Positions 15,188 through 23,766 of a stretch of DNA of 64,000 nucleotides are shown here, one piece after another. Source of the DNA: OFTM10 sp964196195 (GTDB lineage Bacteria; Actinomycetota; Acidimicrobiia; Acidimicrobiales; Aldehydirespiratoraceae). Numbering within the stretch: the first letter of the stretch is position 1; each line of letters begins with the position of its first letter. The notes beneath the pieces are model-generated. The model was not told where the DNA came from and made no database searches. It saw only the letters and a program-made list of their open reading frames with translations. Where the stretch lies: contig CAXMSE010000034.1 of assembly GCA_964196195.1 (NCBI GenBank), positions 1-64,000 of the forward strand, read 5' to 3'. A program made the position numbers and the translations under genes.

Positions 15188-15661
15188 ATGGCCAGCGAAG
15201 ATGCCCTCACCCGATTCACCCGGGCCGCCGAAGTAGCAGGCGTGGATGTTCGGCCCGTGCGTTACCCGGCGGGCACGCGCACCGCTGCGGATGCCGCCGT
15301 CGCAATTGGCTGTGACGTGGCCCAGATCATTAAATCGTTGGTGTGCACCGGCCCCGCAGGACCTGTGCTCGCGCTCACTGCAGGCCACAACCGGATCGAC
15401 CTCCAACGACTCAGCGAGGTGGTAGGCGGTGAGGTGCGGATGGCCACCGCCGACGAAGCCCGCGACGCGACCGGCTACTCGATCGGCGGTACCCCACCGT
15501 TCGGTCACCCCAGGGCGATCCCCACCTTCGTCGATCCCGAATTGCTCACCCACACCACCGTATATGGCGCCGCGGGTACCCCCGATTCGTGCTTCCCGAT
15601 CACCCCGCACCAACTGTTGGCGGTCACCCGGGCAGCTACCGAGGCTTTCACTGCAGCCTGA
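15188..15661 (+). CDS. YbaK/EbsC-family aminoacyl-tRNA deacylase
   Basis: A 157-residue single-domain protein of the INS/YbaK superfamily, which removes amino acids mischarged onto tRNA (for example Cys-tRNA-Pro). The family lysine is Lys49 in AQIIKSLVC. The conserved loop is GYSIGGTPPFGHP (about 97-109), and the C-terminus carries VYGAAGTPDSCFPITPHQLLAVT. The length matches stand-alone deacylases. It starts at ATG 15188 with a TAGCCT element 8 nt upstream. The upstream gap contains only a peptidase remnant; the downstream gene starts 56 bp later and may be co-transcribed. Which tRNA it edits cannot be told. Confidence 0.9.
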   Translation: MASEDALTRFTRAAEVAGVDVRPVRYPAGTRTAADAAVAIGCDVAQIIKSLVCTGPAGPVLALTAGHNRIDLQRLSEVVGGEVRMATADEARDATGYSIGGTPPFGHPRAIPTFVDPELLTHTTVYGAAGTPDSCFPITPHQLLAVTRAATEAFTAA

Positions 15662-15717
15662 GCTTTGAGTCGAATGGCTCAAGTCAACCCGAGGGGCGGG
15701 CGCGTACCTTTCATGTC

Positions 15718-16770
15718 ATGAATGGCTTCCTGCTGGACGCTGAAGCGCGGTTGGCCCTCGATGTGGCGTTGGGGACTGCCGATGCCATGGGCGACGAACA
15801 ATGTGGAACTGAATATCTCCTCTTCGGAGTCGCCGCCACTGCGCACGGCGAGATGGCCGAACTGGCTGAACTGTTCGCGCTCAACACCCTCCGGGTGGAG
15901 CGCGGCGTGAAGCTGCTGCGGTCTCATCGATGCTCGGAGGATCGAGACACCTCCGACGATCCATCGTTCTCGACTCGAGCCGAGATCGCTCTCTACAGCC
16001 AGGCCCTCTCGGGAGCAGAACGACTCTCGCCTTTCGATCTTCTCGTAGCGATACTCGCCGACCCCCGTTCCGGAGCGGCCACTGTGCTTCGAAATCTCGG
16101 TGTCCGCATCGGTGAGATTCGACGACTCGCAGAATTGGGCGCGGCCCGCCTCGAAAGACACGAGGTGGAAGACCTGATAGCGGCCCTCGATCGACGAAGC
16201 GACAACTCCAACGCATGGTGGGGGCCGTCGGTCGACGGTCGCGTGGCCCGCGTGGCCCTTCCCAACTCGCGTCCGGTGGTGCTCGGGCGCAGCGAAACCG
16301 CGGTGGCCACCCTCGATGGGCTCGTCACAGGTCCCGACGGCTTCGGACTTACCATCACGATCACCTCGTGTGATCACTGGGTTCTCCCGCCCCGCTGGGA
16401 GCCCGAAGAAAACCTCGTCCCCGGAATCGGCGCGGTCCATCGGTCTGCCCCCGACGTTGTCACGATCGACCTCCGCTACGGCGACGACAGCGTTGTGTCG
16501 AATCGCCTCCCCAGTGCTCGCTGGCGAGCGGACGTACCGGGACCCGGTGTACTCGTGAGGCTGGGCACCAGGTCGGTGGTCGACGAGAGAAACGACAGGC
16601 GGATTGCGGCCCGTCGAGCTGAGACCAGTGAATGGTGGGCCTGGCCACTACCGACTTCAGGTTCCCTCTCGTTGGGATTCGAGTGGCCCGCGGAGGCGCT
16701 CGGGGGAGTCGCCGAACTTTCCGCCGACGAGATCAATGCCGGAGCAGCCGCCCTCCGACTTCGGCAGTAG
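15718..16770 (+). CDS. Clp N-terminal-domain protein without ATPase
   Basis: A 350-residue protein. Residues 1-140 look like a double ClpN repeat: LLDAEARLALDVALGTADAMGDEQCGTEYLLFGV is the first half, and STRAEIALYSQALSGAERLSPFDLLVAILADPRSGAATVLRNLGV the second. No Walker motif follows. Residues 180-350 form a beta-rich, tryptophan-rich domain of unknown type (CDHWVLPPRWEPEEN, SEWWAWPLPTSGSL, LSLGFEWPAEALGGVAELSADEI). It may be an adaptor-like protein that borrows the substrate-recognition fold of ClpC. TACCTT 8 nt before ATG 15718 suggests a leaderless start. A strong hairpin follows 61 nt after the stop. Confidence 0.72.
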   Translation: MNGFLLDAEARLALDVALGTADAMGDEQCGTEYLLFGVAATAHGEMAELAELFALNTLRVERGVKLLRSHRCSEDRDTSDDPSFSTRAEIALYSQALSGAERLSPFDLLVAILADPRSGAATVLRNLGVRIGEIRRLAELGAARLERHEVEDLIAALDRRSDNSNAWWGPSVDGRVARVALPNSRPVVLGRSETAVATLDGLVTGPDGFGLTITITSCDHWVLPPRWEPEENLVPGIGAVHRSAPDVVTIDLRYGDDSVVSNRLPSARWRADVPGPGVLVRLGTRSVVDERNDRRIAARRAETSEWWAWPLPTSGSLSLGFEWPAEALGGVAELSADEINAGAAALRLRQ

Positions 16771-16831
16771 GTCTAACCCTCGGACCTTGGGTCGGGCACA
16801 ATCCACCGAACGACCTCCCTCCAGGGGTGTG

Positions 16832-16865
16832 GACAGGACCCGCCGATGCGTCGGCGGGTCCTGTC
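16832..16865. terminator. strong perfect hairpin, probable terminator
   Basis: GACAGGACCCGCCGA (16832-16846) pairs perfectly with 16851-16865 around a TGCG loop, a 15-bp GC-rich stem. It lies between the ClpN-like gene and glnB. There is no T-run after it, so termination would rest on stem strength; it would also work in the other direction. Confidence 0.6.
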
Positions 16866-16893
16866 GCGTCTCGGCGACCTTTCGGCACTCTGA

Positions 16894-17310
<417 letters not shown>

Positions 17311-17350
17311 GCTTCCTCAACCGGTCTCTCTTCAGGCCGATCACTGAAGG

Positions 17351-18211
17351 GTGGCGTTCCCGCTTTCCAGTGATCACGAATCGGCTCCGGTCGGGCCTCC
17401 TGTCGAAGACGACACCTGGCTCTGGCTGAGCGAGCAATGGTGGACCCCCTGGGTCATCCTCGTGGCGTCGCTCGGCGTCGGGCTGTGGATGATCCGATCA
17501 ATGGTTCTGCATCGGGGGCGGCATCGCCAGATCCAGCGGGCGGCCGAAGCAGCGGGGATGCGGTTCCAGGCTCAGGACGGCCCTGGTCTGGCGAGGATCC
17601 GCTTTCGACACTTCCTGTCTGGAGAGGGTCAGGGTTGGTCGGCCTCGAACCTGGTGACGCTCGCCCTTTCCGAAGGCGAGGTTCATGCCTTCGATGCCAG
17701 ATCGTGGACCGAGTTCGATGTGGTCGAACGATCAGGTGGGCAACATCAGATGCGACGCCGTCGCGGCGACGCCAAGGGTGGCACGCGGGTGATCAGGCGC
17801 CACAGCGGGCGCACTATTTCGGGTGCGGTGGCCCAGTTGGAAATCAACGCCCCTCGCACCCTGATCGCGAAGGAGAACCTGATCTCCAAGCTGTTCACCA
17901 CCGCAACGCGGCTCGACCTCGATGTGGAGTCCGGCCCGTTCAACCGCAGCTACCACGTGATCAGCGATGACCGTCGCTTTGCCCAGGCTCTGCTGGACGC
18001 ACGCATGATCGATCTGATGGTGCGAACCGAAGGCCGGATCTCCTTCGAGTTCTTCGGCCGCCACCTCCTGTTGCACACCGTTCAGCTCGAGCCCGAGCTT
18101 CTGCCGGGGCTGGCGCGGCTGGCCGATGAGATGAGCCGCGTGGTTCCCCAACTCGTCGTCGACCGCTGGCCGGCCGGCGGTCAGCCCGGCTTGCGGGCCA
18201 CCAGTCGGTAG
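17351..18211 (+). CDS. single-pass membrane protein, DUF3137-like
   Basis: A 286-residue protein with one membrane helix (WTPWVILVASLGVGLWMIRSMVL, about 30-52) followed by a basic cytoplasmic segment and a mixed alpha/beta domain. The segment DLDVESGPFNRSYHVISDDRRFAQALLDARMIDLMVRTEG resembles the core of DUF3137/galanin-like actinobacterial proteins (FNRxFxVxSxDxRxAxxLLxPRM), whose function is unknown. Start GTG 17351 directly follows GAAGG, with no ideal spacing. It is 40 bp downstream of glnB and may share its transcript. The 3' end overlaps the convergent methyltransferase gene by 31 bp. Confidence 0.7.
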   Translation: MAFPLSSDHESAPVGPPVEDDTWLWLSEQWWTPWVILVASLGVGLWMIRSMVLHRGRHRQIQRAAEAAGMRFQAQDGPGLARIRFRHFLSGEGQGWSASNLVTLALSEGEVHAFDARSWTEFDVVERSGGQHQMRRRRGDAKGGTRVIRRHSGRTISGAVAQLEINAPRTLIAKENLISKLFTTATRLDLDVESGPFNRSYHVISDDRRFAQALLDARMIDLMVRTEGRISFEFFGRHLLLHTVQLEPELLPGLARLADEMSRVVPQLVVDRWPAGGQPGLRATSR

Positions 18212-18798
18212 AGCGCGGTCAGCGATTTCGGGCCCTTCCCGTACCATTCCTCGTGCTCGTCGATCTCGAATCCGCCAGCGGTGAGCAGGGCGACATGATC
18301 ACGGTCGAGGTTGCAGCCGTCGCCCAAACGGTTCTGGATCGGATTGAGCCGGCTCTGCCAGGTGGCGACACTGTGGTCCCGTGCGAGTCCGTGTTCGAGA
18401 ACGTGAAATCGCGCGCCGGGGGCGAGAACGCGGTGGACCTCCTTGATGGCGCCGGCGACGTCGGGGATCGTGCAGAGGGTGTAGGTGGACAAGGCGCCAT
18501 CGCAGGACTCGTCGCCCAATGGGAGAGCGGCACCGTCGAGACCCACGTACTCGACCTTCGCCGATGAGGCCGCCACCCGATCGGCGGCGAGCTTGCGGCC
18601 CAAGAGAGCGGGGTCGACCGCGTACACCTTCTCGACCTCATCGGGATAGTGCTCGATGTTGAGTCCCGATCCGAATCCGATCTCCACGATGGTTCCGTGG
18701 AGACCTGGAGTGGTGCGACTGCGATCCTTTCCCACCTCTTCGGTGCCGAGCAGGCGGTCGATCAGGCGGGGAAGAACCTGTTCGCGGTAGATGCCCAT
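18181..18798 (-). CDS. class I SAM-dependent methyltransferase
   Basis: A 205-residue methyltransferase. Motif I is IVEIGFGSGLNIEHYP (about 37-52), with acidic motif II VYAVDP, motif III VGLDGAALPLGDESCDGALS and YTLCTIPDVAGAIKEVHRVLAPGARFHVLEHG as post-motif III. This is the UbiE/Methyltransf_11 pattern, often small-molecule or phospholipid methylation. ATG 18798 (MGIYREQVLPRLIDRL) starts the domain; the open frame extends further upstream with unrelated composition and would run over the divergent ArsC-like gene. Transcribed divergently from that gene with a 94-bp spacer. Substrate unknown. Confidence 0.87.
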   Translation of the reverse strand: MGIYREQVLPRLIDRLLGTEEVGKDRSRTTPGLHGTIVEIGFGSGLNIEHYPDEVEKVYAVDPALLGRKLAADRVAASSAKVEYVGLDGAALPLGDESCDGALSTYTLCTIPDVAGAIKEVHRVLAPGARFHVLEHGLARDHSVATWQSRLNPIQNRLGDGCNLDRDHVALLTAGGFEIDEHEEWYGKGPKSLTALYRLVARKPG

Positions 18799-18892
18799 GG
18801 AGAAGAGTCTGGCGTCACCCGCTACGGTTCGCCACGAACCAGGAGATCTGGCCCGTAACACACTGCGGCCGTGGGCCGCTAGAGGAGCAGCG

Positions 18893-19264
18893 GTGGGCAT
18901 CACCATCTACCACAACCCCAATTGAACGTCGTCGAACAATGCCGTGGCGGTCGCCACGGACATGAGCATCGATTTCGATGAAGTGCGCTATCTGAAGACC
19001 CCGCCCGACGAGGCCACCCTTCGTGCGATCATCGCCCAGCTCGAGGATCCGGTGGAGGGCCTGGTGCGCAAGGACGCCCAGTTCGCCAAGCTCGGACTCG
19101 TTGCCGACGACTATGTGGCCAACGCCGACGCGGTGGTGTCCATCCTGCTCGAGTACCCCAAGCTCCTGCAGCGCCCGATCATCGTCACCGACGACAAGGC
19201 GATCATCGGCAGGCCCCTGGGCGACTCGAAGGCCAAGGAACGCCTGACCGAACTGTTCGGCTGA
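18893..19264 (+). CDS. ArsC-family arsenate-reductase-like protein, probable selenoprotein (in-frame TGA at the catalytic Cys)
   Basis: Read through the TGA at 18923-18925, this is a 123-residue ArsC-family protein of normal length. It begins VGITIYHNPN, then TGA (residue 11), then TSSNNAVAVATD. In the family this position is the catalytic cysteine of HNPxCSxSxNA. The rest is intact: FDEVRYLKTPPDEATLRAII, LEDPVEGLVRKDAQFAKLGL, LLQRPIIVTDDKAIIGRP and a C-terminal helix. GTG 18893 has AGGAG 5 nt upstream. A 7-bp stem with a GGUC loop lies 16-34 nt past the TGA. Two readings compete: selenocysteine, or a single Cys-to-stop mutation. The intact remainder and the hairpin favour selenocysteine. No sel genes are in the window. 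The alpha/beta hydrolase gene follows by 11 bp. Confidence 0.75.
18942..18959 (+). promoter_or_regulatory. SECIS-like hairpin just downstream of the ArsC TGA
   Basis: CCGTGGC (18942-18948) pairs perfectly with GCCACGG (18953-18959) around the tetraloop GGTC. The loop starts 24 nt after the TGA (23 nt between). Bacterial SECIS elements lie inside the reading frame close to the UGA with a loop G among the first two bases; the loop GGUC also occurs in the E. coli fdhF SECIS. Sequence and position are seen; SelB binding is inferred. Confidence 0.65.
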
Positions 19265-19275
19265 GACGCGACCAG

Positions 19276-20037
19276 ATGCCCAAAGTCTTCGTTCACGGCG
19301 TTCCCGAGGTCGATGCGATCTGGGGTCCGCTACACGACATCCTGCGTAGTCGAGGTGTTGACGACCTGGTGACCCTGTCACCCCCGGGATTCGGTGCGCC
19401 GGTGGCCCAAGGGTGGGACGCATCGGCCACGCAATATCGCGATTGGCTGATCGGGCAACTCGAATCACTCACCGTCCGCGCCGGCGATGGCATCGATCTC
19501 GTCGGTCACGACTGGGGAGCGGGCCATACCTACGGCGTGGCGGCAGATCGCCCCGACCTGCTACGTAGCTTCGCGAGCGACTGCATCGGCATGCTCCATC
19601 CCGACTATGAGTGGCACGATGCCGCGGCCGCCTGGCAGACCCCGGAGCTCGGTGAGGCGGTGATCGAGATGATGGTGGCGATGACCTCCGACGAGCGAGC
19701 CGCCACCTATGTCGACTTCGGTCTCACGCCGGCGATCGCTCGAGCGATGGCCGAAGCGTTCGACGCCGACACGGGCCGATGCATCCTCGGTCTCTACCGG
19801 TCCACGGTGCAGGCCACCATGACCGTGCTCGGCGACCGCCTGGCGGCCGCACCTCGACGCCCCTCCCTTCTGATCGACCCGACCGAAGATCCCTATGTGT
19901 CCAGCGCTCTTGCCCGCGACATCGCCGTTCGCCTCGATGCTCGCCTGGAGTCGCTGGAAGGGGCAGGACATTGGTGGATGGTGGAGCATCCGGAGATGGC
20001 GGCCGACGCTTTGATCTCGTTCTGGTCGTCGCTGTGA
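19276..20037 (+). CDS. alpha/beta hydrolase (haloalkane dehalogenase/epoxide hydrolase-like)
   Basis: A 253-residue alpha/beta hydrolase. FVHGVPEVDAIW carries the oxyanion HG. The nucleophile elbow is LVGHDWGAGHTYG with Asp79 as nucleophile, the type found in haloalkane dehalogenases and epoxide hydrolases rather than Ser esterases. The catalytic His is in EGAGHWWMVEHPE (about 236), and a cap region lies at about 105-170. An acidic partner may be in LIDPTEDPYV. Start ATG 19276 lies 11 nt after the ArsC-like stop, so the two genes likely share a transcript. Substrate not predictable. Confidence 0.87.
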   Translation: MPKVFVHGVPEVDAIWGPLHDILRSRGVDDLVTLSPPGFGAPVAQGWDASATQYRDWLIGQLESLTVRAGDGIDLVGHDWGAGHTYGVAADRPDLLRSFASDCIGMLHPDYEWHDAAAAWQTPELGEAVIEMMVAMTSDERAATYVDFGLTPAIARAMAEAFDADTGRCILGLYRSTVQATMTVLGDRLAAAPRRPSLLIDPTEDPYVSSALARDIAVRLDARLESLEGAGHWWMVEHPEMAADALISFWSSL

Positions 20038-20231
20038 TCTCGATCACCTAATCAGTCCGCATCAACTGCCGATCGAGTATCCATGCGGTGGATCTCTCGT
20101 ACAGCTGAAACAACGAGGCGGGACCTGCGGCGAATGACCGAATATGGCGATCAGCTCGCCGCCTTGGCGAGTGTCACGTCCGAACTAACATCGTCAGGTG
20201 CCTCGGTTTCATCCACCCACTGAAACCAGCG

Positions 20232-20640
20232 ATGAAGGCGTCTGAGGCCGTCGACGTTCGACGGGTCGGTCCCGGCGACGCCGGTCTGCTCCGTTCGCTA
20301 CGTCTCACCGCGCTCGCCAGCGACCCGCACGCGTTTGCCCGCACCCACGAAGAGGAGTCGGCGCTCGCGGCGGGTGAGTGGCGAAGTCGGGCCGAATCCC
20401 AGGCCGAGGGTCGCGAGGAGACCACATTCCTAGCTTCGATTCAAGGTGAGGTCGTCGGCTTGGTAGGGGCCCACCGTCGTCGGTTGGGCCGACGGCGACA
20501 CCATCGAGCTCTGGGTGATGCGCGGTAATGGTGCCGCCGAAGCGCTCTATGAACGCTGCGGATTCAGCGTGACCCGAGCGGTACAGGCCCTGGAATGGGA
20601 TCCGTGCAGGGACGAGATCCGAATGCGGCACTCCGGCTGA
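20232..20640 (+). pseudogene. decayed GNAT acetyltransferase
   Basis: The frame from ATG 20232 encodes a GNAT N-terminus (VRRVGPGDAGLLRSLRLTALASDPHAF, then TTFLASIQGEVVGLVGAHR) up to about 20485. The GNAT C-terminus continues in another frame (VGWADGDTIELWVMR, GNGAAEALYERCGFSVTRAV, to DEIRMRHSG) and ends at TGA 20638-20640. Between the two halves the central motif A strand and acetyl-CoA loop (RGxGxG) are missing, so an internal deletion of roughly 40-60 codons with a frame change has destroyed the gene. It lies in an otherwise gene-free 600-bp stretch. Confidence 0.72.
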
Positions 20641-20650
20641 CGCTGCTGCC

Positions 20651-21649
20651 CTAGGGCAGGCGTTGGAACCAGGCGAGGCTCAGCATCGCCGTCATCGCAG
20701 ACAAAATCAGCGCAGTAGCGAGGAACCAGTCGCTGACGTCGCGGTCCACGGTTTCGAAGCCGATCGCCGTGCCGATGTCGCGGTAGACCTCTGCCAGCTC
20801 GTCGGACGACGACGTCGCGAAGAAGCTCCCGCCGGTGTCTTCGGCGATGCCGCGGAGGGTGTCCTCGTCGACGGGAACCGGAACGGTGAGGAAGGTGCCG
20901 GGAGATTCGGGGTCCTCGATCGTCACCTCGCCGCTTGCGGTGCCGAAGGCGACGGTGGATACCGGGATCCGTGCCCTGATCGCCTCGGCGATGGCCGTCT
21001 CGATGGGACGGCCGGTGGTGGGCTCGCCGTCGCTCAACAGCACGATCACAGCCGGCGGCGACTCGTCCTCCGCGAGATCGAGGCCCTCCGTAGCGCTGGC
21101 GAGACTCGAGACCGACACCGAGATGGCGTCGCCGGTGTTGGTGAACTGGCCGAGTTCGAGTTGCTCGACGGCGGTGGCGACCGAGGCGCGGTCGGAGGTG
21201 GGGGGCACTCTCACCACCGGTGTCTCGTTGAACGAGATCAACCCGATGTCGACTCCGGGTGGTGCCGCTTCGAGAAACTCCAGGGCAGCCTGCTTAGCGC
21301 CCTCGATACGCGACGGCTCGACATCTTCGGCGCCCATCGACAGCGAGGTGTCGATGGTGAGGATCACCACCGCCCGCTCACGCGGCACTTCGACCTCGGT
21401 GACCGGACCGGCAAGGGCGACGATCATCAGGGCCCCCACGCCGAGAAAGGTGAGCGCGACGACATGACGGCGCCAACCCGGACGCTTGGGCGCCACCGCG
21501 TCGATGAGGGAGGTGTCTGAGAACCTCAGGGCATAGGTGCCGCGTCGCTTCTGGGCCGCGACATAGCCAAGCGCGGCGACGCCCACGCCGACCAATAGCC
21601 AGAGACGCCACAGATTGGTGAACGAGAGGTCGGGGGAGAGGTCGGGCAT
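20651..21649 (-). CDS. VWA-domain membrane protein (BatA-like)
   Basis: A 332-residue protein. Membrane helices at about 13-31 and 63-82 precede a von Willebrand A domain with an intact MIDAS: DTSLSM (Asp100, Ser102, Ser104), the Thr in TNTGDAI, and LLSDGEPTTG. A final helix lies near the C-terminus (FLATALILSAMTAMLSLAWF). This is the BatA layout. With the MoxR ATPase and DUF58 genes upstream it forms the common MoxR-DUF58-VWA set, thought to act as a chaperone or metal-insertion system at the envelope. ATG 21649 overlaps the DUF58 stop (TGATG), showing coupling. Confidence 0.88.
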   Translation of the reverse strand: MPDLSPDLSFTNLWRLWLLVGVGVAALGYVAAQKRRGTYALRFSDTSLIDAVAPKRPGWRRHVVALTFLGVGALMIVALAGPVTEVEVPRERAVVILTIDTSLSMGAEDVEPSRIEGAKQAALEFLEAAPPGVDIGLISFNETPVVRVPPTSDRASVATAVEQLELGQFTNTGDAISVSVSSLASATEGLDLAEDESPPAVIVLLSDGEPTTGRPIETAIAEAIRARIPVSTVAFGTASGEVTIEDPESPGTFLTVPVPVDEDTLRGIAEDTGGSFFATSSSDELAEVYRDIGTAIGFETVDRDVSDWFLATALILSAMTAMLSLAWFQRLP

Positions 21650-22560
21650 CAGGCCACCCGGCGGCCACGGCGGCGACGGTCGACGAATCGGGCGAGGTCG
21701 ATGACCCAGTCGCGGTCGGTGCGAAGAACAAGATGATCGGCTCGGGCGGATCGAATCGCGCCGGCATGCTCGGCGAGCCTCGCCCGACCGGCTTCCTCGT
21801 ATCGGTCCCGGAGCTTGCGGTTGCGGGTGTCGACCTCTCTCACCGCTCCGGTCTCGCTGTCGACGAGTTCGATGACGCCCACATTTGGGAGCTCGAGCTC
21901 TCTGGGGTCGACGATCTCCAGCACCAGCGTTTCGTGCTTGCGGGCGACGGCTTTGAGAGGCTTGTGCCAATCATCGGCGAGCAGGTCGGAGATCACGACC
22001 GCTAGTCCTCCCCGGTGGCGCTGGCCGGTGAGACGGAGCATCGCGTCGGCGAGGGTCTGGGCACGATCGTGGCTCGTGGGTTTGGGCTCTTCGGACGAGG
22101 TGAGCGTGTGGAGCCGAAGGAGCAGGGCCATCAGGTGGCGTCGACCAGTGCCGGTCTTGAACTCCTCCACCGTCGACCCGTCGCTCACCACCGCTCCCAG
22201 GCGGTTGCCGGCGCGTTCTGTGAGCAGCCCGATCGCGGCCACCGCGGCCAGTGCAAGTTCGGCCTTGGTGCGCAGAGCAGTGCCGAAGTCGAGGCTCGGA
22301 GAAATGTCGACCAGGATCGATGTCTCGAGTTCTCGGTCGGCCACAGAGTCGCGTACGTGGGGCTCACCCACTCGGGCGGTGACGTTCCAGTCCATCCGAC
22401 GCACGTCGTCGCCGGGTACGTAGGCGCGGGTGTCGCCGGGCTCGGAGCCGAGCCCGGAGACGAGCCCGCGGTAGTTGCCCTGAAGGAGGCCATCGAGACG
22501 ATGGGTGACATCCAGTTCGAGGCGGCGCAGAACCTCGCGGGTGCGGGCGTCGGTGGCCAT
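21649..22560 (-). CDS. DUF58 protein
   Basis: A 303-residue DUF58 protein: LDGLLQGNYRGLVSGLGSE near the start, then the family signature YVPGDDVRRMDWNVTARVGEPHVRD (about 47-71) and a VWA-like fold with VDISPSLDFG (about 84-93) and VVISDLLADD. DUF58 proteins are found with MoxR ATPases and are presumed substrate or adaptor partners. The gene is coupled at both ends: its ATG 22560 overlaps the moxR stop and its stop overlaps the VWA start. Confidence 0.9.
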   Translation of the reverse strand: MATDARTREVLRRLELDVTHRLDGLLQGNYRGLVSGLGSEPGDTRAYVPGDDVRRMDWNVTARVGEPHVRDSVADRELETSILVDISPSLDFGTALRTKAELALAAVAAIGLLTERAGNRLGAVVSDGSTVEEFKTGTGRRHLMALLLRLHTLTSSEEPKPTSHDRAQTLADAMLRLTGQRHRGGLAVVISDLLADDWHKPLKAVARKHETLVLEIVDPRELELPNVGVIELVDSETGAVREVDTRNRKLRDRYEEAGRARLAEHAGAIRSARADHLVLRTDRDWVIDLARFVDRRRRGRRVA

Positions 22561-23573
22561 CAGTCGGCGGTGATCGGCGCGTAGCGGGCCGGATCCTGGG
22601 TGGTGGGGGAGATGATCGGGGCCGGAACCGTCGACAGGATCCGGATCAACACCTGCTCCACGTCGAGCTCCGCGGCGAGAGCTTCGTAGGAGAGCACAAG
22701 GCGGTGGCGCAACACATCGGGGGCGATGTCGAAGACATCCTGGGGCACCACATAATCGCGACCGCGGAGCAGGGCCATCGCTCGGCCCGCGGCGATGAGT
22801 CCGAGCGATGCCCTGGGGCTGGCGCCGTAGTCGATCATGCCGACGAGGTCGTCGAGGTCGAAGGAGGCGGGGTCGCGGGTGGCGGTGACCAGGTTGACGG
22901 CATATTCGAGCACGCCCTGGTCGACGATCAGCTCACCGGCACGTTCTTGGAGGGCAACTATCCGTTCGGGGTCGAGTACCTGGTTGGCAGTCGGGGGAGA
23001 GACTCCCATTCGCCGGACGATCTCCATCTCCTCTGCCGGTGTCGGATAGCCCACCAGGACCTTCATGAGGAAGCGGTCTCGCTGGGCCTCGGGCAGGGCG
23101 TACACACCCTCGGACTCGATCGGATTCTGGGTTGCCAGAACAAGGAAGGGAGCCGGCGCCGGGTGGGAGATACCACCGATCGTGACCTGACTCTCGGCCA
23201 TCACCTCGAGCAGGGCCGACTGTACTTTCGCCGGAGCCCGGTTGATCTCGTCAGCGAGAACGAAGTTGGCGAACACCGGCCCGAGCTCCACGTCGAACTG
23301 TTCGGTGCTGCCTCGATAGATCCGGGTGCCGATGATGTCGGCCGGCAGAAGATCAGGGGTGAACTGCACTCTGGCGAATTCGCCGCCGGTGGTGTCGGCG
23401 AGAGTGCGCACCGCGAGTGTCTTGGCCAACCCGGGCGGGCCCTCCAACAGGCAATGGCCTCCGGCCACGAGGGCGACGAGTAGGCGCTCGACCAGCCGTT
23501 CCTGACCCACGATCACCCGTCGGAGCTCCACCAGCGCCCGTTCGAGGATCGGCTGATCGTGTGCCTCGGTCAT
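22560..23573 (-). CDS. MoxR-family AAA+ ATPase
   Basis: A 337-residue AAA+ ATPase. Walker A is LEGPPGLAKT (about 43-52), Walker B is FVLADEINRAP (about 108-118), sensor 1 is LATQNPIE, and the arginine region PEAQRDRFLMK and a C-terminal lid domain follow. MoxR ATPases act with VWA partners to mature or activate other proteins, often metalloproteins. On the minus strand AGGAGA lies 5-6 nt before ATG 23573. It heads the three-gene operon, and its promoter must lie in the 193-bp space shared with the divergent response-regulator gene. Confidence 0.93.
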   Translation of the reverse strand: MTEAHDQPILERALVELRRVIVGQERLVERLLVALVAGGHCLLEGPPGLAKTLAVRTLADTTGGEFARVQFTPDLLPADIIGTRIYRGSTEQFDVELGPVFANFVLADEINRAPAKVQSALLEVMAESQVTIGGISHPAPAPFLVLATQNPIESEGVYALPEAQRDRFLMKVLVGYPTPAEEMEIVRRMGVSPPTANQVLDPERIVALQERAGELIVDQGVLEYAVNLVTATRDPASFDLDDLVGMIDYGASPRASLGLIAAGRAMALLRGRDYVVPQDVFDIAPDVLRHRLVLSYEALAAELDVEQVLIRILSTVPAPIISPTTQDPARYAPITAD

Positions 23574-23753
23574 GTGTTCTCCTGTGATGCGTGTCCAGAC
23601 AGAGCTGTCTTGACACCGACTTTCGGCGCGAAATGGTGCGCTGGGGTCGATGGTCCATGATTCAACAGCCAAAGTGGCAGTCAACGGGGCGCACCATAAG
23701 CGCAGCCGAAAGGCCACGGCACCCACCGTCGCGTCCGATCATGCCCCGACGGG

Positions 23754-23759
23754 TAGCGT
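23754..23759 (+). promoter_or_regulatory. candidate -10 element of the response-regulator gene
   Basis: TAGCGT lies 7 nt before ATG 23767 with no ribosome site between, fitting a leaderless transcript. The same hexamer and spacing occur at 28933-28938 (minus) and 45968-45973. Confidence 0.42.
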
Positions 23760-23766
23760 CGTGGAA

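Noticed and set aside
17330..17349. Attenuator between glnB and the next gene
   Set aside because: CTTCAG/CTGAAG is only a 6-bp stem and is expected by chance; no alternative structure is seen.
18944..19264. A separate 106-residue frame starting at GTG 18944
   Set aside because: It lacks the ArsC active-site segment and has no ribosome site. Its start lies inside the hairpin, and the sequence continues in frame through the TGA to a well-placed GTG at 18893.
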